A DNA stretch of 64,000 nucleotides from contig JAJEKV010000031.1 in the NCBI GenBank assembly GCA_021234155.1, positions 12,450,928 through 12,514,927 of the forward strand. Direction: 5' to 3'. Both the position numbers and the translations under genes were made by a program. How positions within the stretch are numbered: position 1 is the first letter of the stretch; the number at the start of each line of letters is the position of its first letter. Below, in pieces: positions 57,546-64,000 of the stretch. Below the pieces are notes generated by a model, which saw only the letters and a program-made list of their open reading frames with translations, was not told where the DNA came from and did no database searches. This stretch comes from Isoetes taiwanensis. Lineage: Eukaryota > Streptophyta > Lycopodiopsida > Isoetales > Isoetaceae.

Positions 57546-57900
57546 GACTTGCAACACAAGTTTTGTTATAATGTGTTGCAAGGGATGAAGAGTACCTTAG
57601 AAGTGTAAATTTTGTATGAAATTGATAAACTTTGATAAACTTAAATATTGTATTAAGTAAGGGCAATAACTACCTTGCGTGCATTAAGTTATGAAGTCAT
57701 AAGTTAATTGGATAATGAAATAGTACAGTAATGTCTTAAACATTACCTTAGAGTAATTATAATAATTAAGATAGTAAGTGTGTAATTATAGATATTGTAA
57801 AATTAATACAGGATTTTAAGGTGCGAAGACTTGCAACACAAATTTTGTTGGAATGTGTTGCAAGGAATGAAGAATACCTTAAATAATAATTGTATATGAA
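57546..57900 (+). repeat. Duplicated hairpin segment near the 3' end of the internal region
   Basis: GACTTGCAACACAA..TTTTGTT..AATGTGTTGCAAGG..ATGAAGA occurs near 57,546 and again near 57,828. In each, TTGCAACACA pairs with TGTGTTGCAA (57,549-57,581 and 57,831-57,863), a 10-bp stem with a 13-base loop. The following AT-rich flanks are also related, so a unit of about 280 bp was duplicated. Confidence 0.75.
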
Positions 57901-58142
57901 AGTGTTAAATTGTGATAAACTAAATGTTGTGATAACTAATAAGTACCTTGTTTTTATAGAAGTTACGATTTGACAAGTTATTTGATAATGTAATGGCGTA
58001 ATAATGATTTAAAAATATTGCCTTAAGGTAATCTTAATAAATGTGTAAGTATAATAGTAATAAATTGTATGCATCAAGTTGGTTGCAGGACAGGAAGAGC
58101 CCAAGGTGGGGAGACTCCTGATGCTGCGGACAGCATCAATTC

Positions 58143-58155
58143 AAGGTGGGGAGAA
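58143..58155 (+). other. Polypurine tract
   Basis: AAGGTGGGGAGAA directly precedes TGTGACG at 58,156, the expected arrangement for priming of plus-strand DNA at the start of a 3' LTR. A second AAGGTGGGGAGA lies near 58,112-58,123. Confidence 0.75.
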
Positions 58156-59743
58156 TGTGACGTTCCAGCATAACATACGGTATGAATACGATATTATAAT
58201 CGACATCGCCACTAGTACATGTCGACTCGCACGACATGTACGGGCGATCACCGTAAAGGGTAGTACCCTAGGGTACGACCTTCAGGAACCATTTATATTG
58301 CACATGTTAAAGCAACATGTGAATATAATCCCTTTTTTTGCCACGGGCAATGACCCATTGACCAAAAAGGGACCAGCCCTAAATTGGTGGGGATAAAGGG
58401 GCATAAACCCTAAAAGGGAAACCCTTTCAGCCCCCGAAGTCGAGTCTCGTGATTGGAGCAGCAGAGGATGCATTTCCTGACCGAATCGGAGCATAGAAGT
58501 CGGATCTCCCTGTGTTGCAGCCGATCCAAGATCGCCAGACTTGAGATCGCCAGTATGGACGCTTTCGAGGAGGTGGGAGCCAGCCAAGATGCGGGTGGGT
58601 GGTTGATTCAATAGGTAGATCCAAGTTATCAGGCCTCTTTCAAGAGGGTTTAGCATCCATTCTTATCTATAGGCTAACCCCTACAGCCTAAGAATGATAG
58701 ACACTAACAAAGGAACCTAATCATGTATGATTAGGTAGATTAGAATAGATGTATTCTATTATTTTCAGTTCTATTTGTGACGATGTTTTGACATTCTATG
58801 CGCCACTCTTGTGTATTGGGAAGGGGGTAGAGACCCGAGCCCAAGTAGTTGTATGATCCTAGTTTTAGCCCATTAATTCCCCACCACGCGTGCGTGCATA
58901 AGAGCCCGCCCGGCCGTGGGTGGCGGAGCTAGACCCGGCCGACAAGGGAGAGCTTGTCTAATCACGCGGTTGATCTCCGGGCGCTGCAACGACGGCCGGG
59001 AACGCTGTGAGCAGGGCCTAATACCCCACAATCAGCGTGAGGCTGGGGTATGGGCTCGACACTGCGGGGTGATGCGCCACCTTCCGGTGAGTTGAAGTCT
59101 AACACGGCAGCAAAGGGCTCTCTAGCTCAGCTTTGGGTGATTGGCATGAACCTCCTGGAGGGGAGTGATCTCCTCCTGCCTCATCGGGACTGGGGAGATG
59201 CAACCCAGTAGTAGTAGCCCCTCTGGCTATTCACCCGGCAGGCTACGGTCAGGCTCCAATACTTTTCAGCCTATCTGCAAAGTATGCACAGGAGGGGCGG
59301 ATGGAGTGGACTACCCAACGACCATGTTCCTATGCCAGCCAAATCCATTTGCCATGAATTCTGTCTGCATTGCTATCTGGAGACCCCAAGCCGCCGGATC
59401 TTTCCCCATGAGTTCCGAGCCCGGTAGGATTTCCCCATGTTATGTTGATGTAATCGATGTGTTGTTGCAGCCATCGCGGATATGGTGGACCACCCTTCGA
59501 GGTGGGTATGTTATTGTTGATTGATGTCATGTGCTCATGTTTTGTTTACGCTTCCGCAGCTAGGTCGATCCCGAGGGAGACGGGATGAATGACACGTCCA
59601 TTCTTCCCCGTCGGGTTCTTGGCCACCATCAAGGGCCCGATGTTAGGTGGACGGCCTCATGTCAGCGAGCAGATGCTGGTTTGAGGGATGATCTCCAGTT
59701 TGTATACGATCGGGGCATCGTGATATATGCCGGGGCCGTCTAA
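58156..59743 (+). mobile_element. Complete LTR, shared by copies A and B
   Basis: Starts TGTGACGTTCC after the polypurine tract and ends just before the primer site at 59,744 (about 1.59 kb). It acts as 3' LTR of copy A and 5' LTR of copy B. An inverted pair TACATGTCG/CGACATGTA lies near 58,214-58,240. The exact 3' terminus (CA) is not clear. Confidence 0.75.
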
Positions 59744-59754
59744 TGGTATCGAGC
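59744..59754 (+). other. Primer-binding site, copy B
   Basis: TGGTATCGAGC, identical to copy A at 50,130-50,140, including the missing A. Confidence 0.7.
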
Positions 59755-62700
59755 TCGATCTTGGCGCACCGGGGATCGAAAGCACCTAATCAAAACCCTA
59801 TAGGAACTAACTCATCTAGACATTCAGTCTTGGAGGAACAAGCCCAAGCACAAACCTCGAGTAGCGGGAAAATTTTTCTTCCCGGGGTAGAGTTAGTAAT
59901 TATCTAGGATTAGGATAATTAGAGAACATAGGTAAGATAGAACAAACAGACGAAAAGCACTTAAGAGAGCCTACTAAATTTCAAGCACTTTAGGCCAATG
60001 ACTCCAAGAGTGCGCCAGGAGCATGTTAGGTTCAGACCTAATGGCCCTCTCGCGCACTCTTAGAGTAGTCACCCCATACCTAACCCTAGAACTTGGCCTT
60101 AGGAACTCCAAATGATAAAATAAAAGATGAAATCCCAATTAAAAAGCTCGAAATAGCTAGAATTATATGTTAAAACATCAAAAACATTAATACAAGTCAC
60201 TTTTTGGAACAATGCCTCAAGAGAGGCCAGAGTATAGTTAGGCCCGACCTAACCCCCCCTCTCAAGACTCTTAGAGTCATCCCTAAAAGTGACCTCAAAA
60301 TTGATCATAACTTACTCAAATAGTAAAGGTAATAATAGAATCTTGTTTATAATGATTAAATTAGTGGGAAACGATGTTAAATTGTGTAAATTGGATAAGT
60401 TTAGAGCGGAAAGGGACAACAACTCTAAGGGTGCGCCAGGGCATAGTTAGGTCTGGACCTAATACCCTCCTCGCGCATGCTTAGAGGGGTTCGAGAGAAA
60501 ATAGTTGAAGAAGACCTAGCTTCGATTCGAGATATGGAGGATTTCATCAACAAACCAAGAAATTAAGCAAGGCGGAGATGGAGGTCGCGGCAACACTTGA
60601 AGACTCATTGGCGTGCGCCCTAAAAAAAGACACCGAGACATGAGACCGGTGAAGTACATCAAGAGGACGGATAAATAGAACACAAGTCGCTTTTTGTAAC
60701 TAAATGTGTTTATATGTGATGTATGAAAATTTGAATAATAAAAGATATATAGTCGCTTAAAAAATGTGTATTCAAGAGGGTACAATATCTGGAGCAAATG
60801 CGATATTTTGACCAACGACTCCAAGAGTGCGCCAGAGCATAGTTAGGTCCCAACCTAATCCCCTCCTCACAAGACTCTTAGAGTCATCCCACCAACCGGG
60901 GCCTTGATTAGCCCTACTTGCTCCCAAACGTAGTAATAAACAAAGAAACTTGCATTTAGGAAGAAAACTAATAGGAATTTACCCTTCCCAACCGGATTCT
61001 TGGCATCCATTAGGGCAGAGATAGGCCAATGACTCCAAGAGTGCGCTAGAGGCCACTTAGGTCCCAACCTAACACCCCCTCAAGACTCTTAGAGGCGCCC
61101 GATTTTTCAAACCCCATAACTTGAGCTCTGAGCTCCAAATCGCTTGAAATTTGTTGCAATAGGACCGTTAGACAGCCTAGAATCCATTTATGACCTCAAA
61201 TTAGGGCTAGAAATGTCAAACCCCAGCTCAAAATGACCAAAATTGCTTAAACCCTTGAATTGTTTTTCCAAACCTGTGGTTTGTTTGTAAATAGAAGCAT
61301 ACCCCAAAAGAGGTACCTCACAAGTATTACCTCGCCCAAAGCTGATGCCTTACTCCAAGGTAGAAGTGCCCAAGAACACCCCTTTGTTATAGTCATCAAC
61401 CTCAGCATAGCAACCGAAGTCCAACTGTTGGTACATCACCTCTGCTCATGCCAAAGGCATAAACCTTGACCTAATTTTGTGCCCTTCTAATAGAGTTTGA
61501 CCTATACAGCCGCCACATTGACACTCCCTATTGCCAGGATACCTAGAAAGGAGCTAGAGTCTAGAGCTGCCCAAGTCACTCCATGTGTAGAGATTGGACT
61601 CCCCCAAACCAACTTTGCTAGGACCTTAGAGTATGCCTCAAACATCATGGAGGTTTTGCAAAACAACCCTCACGTCATACCATACCACACGTCCTAATGT
61701 CCATAGACTTGGAGATTATAGACATGTCTCCAGTAATGTTGCTCGAGCCATCTTGCTTGCTTATAGAGCCCAAAATGTTGTAGGAGAGCCCTTCAAGCAG
61801 ACCCTTAGACTCTAGTATATACGAGCGTTACTTTCGAAGGACGGGGCCAGAGCCACAGAAGAGCTAGAGGCGCAACTCCTTGAAGACATCAAGGTCCCAG
61901 CCGATGTACAGACAAGATAAGGAGAGGAGACCGAAAAGGCAGACCCAAGAGAGGGAAGCACAACGACAAACACCTCAACCGACAAAAGAGTAGAACAGGA
62001 CACCACCGGCCTATCATCAATCTTCATCGAATGAGAAGAATATTCGGTAACCAACCCCATCAAGAATCTTCTAGATGTCAACCTCCCGGCTACCACGTCC
62101 ACGAGCTCACATCAGAAAGACGATCTCGACGCCCTCACCAGCTCGACGCACATGAGTTTCAAATAGAAGAACGCAAGGCAGCAAAATACACTTAGACAGC
62201 AATGTCACGTTAGCATCACGAGCTAGGGCCAGAGGGCATAATCTTCCGTCGAGGAGAGAAGGCATGGCGACACAGGAGCGTATAGAAAGCAAAGGAAGGA
62301 CGACTTTACTACGTCAGCCAAGGAGTGCGAGACTCGAATGGATAGGATCCAAGGGACGGAGGAGACGACCTAGCCAGCAGGTACAAATCACGCAAAGGCA
62401 AAGGAAAGAAGCTAGGGTAGGTGCAATGGAGATGACCACACTTCAAAGCACGGGAGAGGCACCCGAATGAAGCAAAGCCCAATCAGCGGGCGCACTCGGG
62501 AATTCAACCCTACGGAGGAATGACAACGCCTGCCCCCCGACCCGCCATCTCAGAGCTTCAAGACATTCAAGAACGTCGACCGCAACAGCCGTGTGATCAA
62601 CCCATCAATGGGCACGCACATGGCAACCTTGCAACGAGACACCGCATACGGGGACGTTGAGCGGTCCACCGCATTCCTTACGCGGACACACACATTAAGG

Positions 62701-64000
62701 AGGAGCATCTTTTTCAAGGGATCACATCGGCCGAACACTCTTCGCGAACTTGGGGTGACGAGCTCGGATCAGACATGAAGCTCAAAAATAGTAGCAGCAT
62801 CTCAAGGAATCTCCGAGTCAACCAGAACGAAGAAGATGTAGCAAAACCGAAGGATCAAACGCGATAGGAGCAGGGGAAACCCTAAAGGAGTGTAAACATT
62901 TAAGTAGATCTTCGTAGTTGTTTTGAAAAAGTGGATGAATTAAAATCCCAATGTAAATGCGTATATGTCTATTGTATATCTCAGGTGCTCACAGATATAG
63001 TGTAGAAACATGAGTTTAAAGTCATGTTTTACTGGATTTAGCTTAGATCAGAAAGCTCCTTCACCGACTACCAAATGAGGAAGCAAGGAAGCACAACTAT
63101 AGCCCAAGATCAAAATGGAAGAGCAAGTACGAGGGAGAAACGACCAGAGCCCAAGCAAACCTTCGACTTCAAACACTTCGGGAAGTGCCCTCAAGTAGAA
63201 GACCGCTCGTCCACCCCATGTTAGAATAAGAGACAACACCGGTCATGTCAAGATCATCGTGACTGCCGCACTGAGGACATCGCCGTAGCACCACTACCTC
63301 TTGTGGCAGCGGCAACACTTGACGAACTTATGACGCAGTGGCCTCAACAATAGAAGGAGGAACGACTGGGACATCAACGAGCCAACTAGGAAGGCAACAC
63401 ATCTCGACAACCATAATTCCACCTTGTGGTAATATAGGGTGATGCTATGACACGTGTATTAGATGGAGAGGCACTTACGAAAGGCACTGCGACGAGGAGA
63501 TATGCCTTCAACAACTAGGTTATGGCTTCGTCAGGTATCCTACCAGTAATTAGAAGAAAAAGAAGCCGATCGTATCTCCGACATGAGGGACATCAAACGC
63601 CCAAGGTAGAAGCACTCGAATAACCTTAACGACAAGGATAGCAACTGAAGCACCTTCGCAAAAAAAGAGAGTTCAAGATAATAGCCGGGCTATTCAACGA
63701 CAAGACTATATCTAAAGGCGTGTACTTCTTCAATTCAAGGGTCAAGCTGCGCAAATATAAGGATCCATCACCCCGACAATATAGCCAGGAGGAGGAGAGC
63801 CATGAAGCTTTACTTGACGAGAGAGACCGATATGCATAGAGGGACAAAGGTCGGGAACTGAAAAGCTGGAGAAGTGTTAGCAACCGACTTCTTCCAAGAG
63901 CTTCCTAGAGGCGCGGGGAGGATCAAACCGACGGGCACAATCAAAACCACCTGAGGGTACCTCAAGACAAGAAGACGGCATAGCACCGAGGAACGGGACA
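59755..64000 (+). mobile_element. Internal region of the large retrotransposon, copy B, cut by the window edge
   Basis: Collinear with 50,141-54,415 of copy A. All five two-tier hairpins are kept (60,001-60,066; 60,215-60,278; 60,422-60,489; 60,817-60,885; 61,031-61,095). Differences from copy A are mainly one- to four-base indels, many near CG, CAG or CTG. No polyprotein motif. The copy continues beyond 64,000. Confidence 0.8.

Larger units (their letters stand above)
50141..58155 (+). mobile_element. Internal region of the large retrotransposon, copy A, no recognisable gag-pol (LARD-like)
   Basis: About 8 kb between primer site and polypurine tract. I find no protease, reverse transcriptase, RNase H or integrase motif in any frame and no frame above 122 codons. 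Landmarks: five two-tier hairpins at 50,388-51,483; a moderately GC-rich part 51,600-54,900 with weak, broken open stretches; an AT-rich, gene-free part 54,900-57,500; a duplicated hairpin segment at 57,546-57,900; a doubled AAGGTGGGGAGA near 58,112 and at 58,143. This is the layout of a large non-autonomous retrotransposon derivative moved by enzymes supplied elsewhere. Confidence 0.7.

Noticed and set aside
58156-64000. A single giant LTR of more than 5.7 kb
   Set aside because: The primer-binding site at 59,744 and the polypurine tract at 58,143 place the LTR end near 59,743; the rest of the repeat is internal region of a tandem copy.

Overview
The window reads as nuclear DNA of a land plant, TE-rich and poor in host genes. 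Evidence: GT-AG introns with T-rich acceptors, a uS4 (cytosolic RPS9) gene copy with a telo-box in its promoter, a plant-type L1 with a DUF4283-like ORF1, an LTR retroelement with a Met-initiator-tRNA-type primer site, and transposase families I associate with plants. A seedless vascular plant (fern or lycophyte) is my guess from the transposase mix and the giant GTPase; that is inference, not proof.

Layout. 0-3.4 kb: decayed LINE on the minus strand. 3.8-4.9 kb: minus-strand fragment of the N-terminal exon of a DFAEN-type transposase. 5-8.2 kb: AT-rich DNA with dispersed repeats and a small minisatellite. 8.25-11.14 kb: frameshifted DUF7869-like (DDE/RNase H-like) transposase gene, minus strand. 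11.5-20.6 kb: a compact cluster of unfamiliar plus-strand genes (acidic protein, coiled-coil protein, RG-rich multi-exon gene, FCP1/NIF-type HAD phosphatase), tied together by two near-identical promoters and by CACGCC-N-GGCGTG-like palindromes that lie in promoters and introns but not in recognised exons. 20.6-24.4 kb: mostly non-coding, with one dehydrogenase-like exon scrap. 24.6-31.7 kb: the best gene of the window, an intact three-exon gene on the minus strand for a roughly 2,247-residue VLIG/GBP-like GTPase with a Cys-rich middle and a C-terminal vWA domain. 31.8-32.9 kb: tandemly duplicated DNA just upstream of it. 33.4-48.65 kb: a DFAEN-type transposase gene blown apart by nested insertions (a strand-skewed CCACC repeat, a truncated uS4 gene copy, a complete L1 with target-site duplication, another LINE RT scrap, and a hAT element with a perfect 8-bp target-site duplication). 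48.65-64 kb: two head-to-tail copies of a large LTR retrotransposon without a recognisable polyprotein (LARD-like), running off the right edge.

The most unusual structures are (i) the 11.5-20.6 kb gene cluster with its shared promoter, intronic palindromes and an inverted array of 30-bp units centred near 17,211; (ii) a family of five two-tier hairpins conserved in both retroelement copies; and (iii) the GTPase-Cys-rich-vWA fusion. Many repeats carry single-base indels while the 6.7 kb GTPase coding region has none, so part of the apparent decay may be unpolished consensus in repeats. No rRNA, convincing tRNA, CRISPR or bacterial-type operon was seen.
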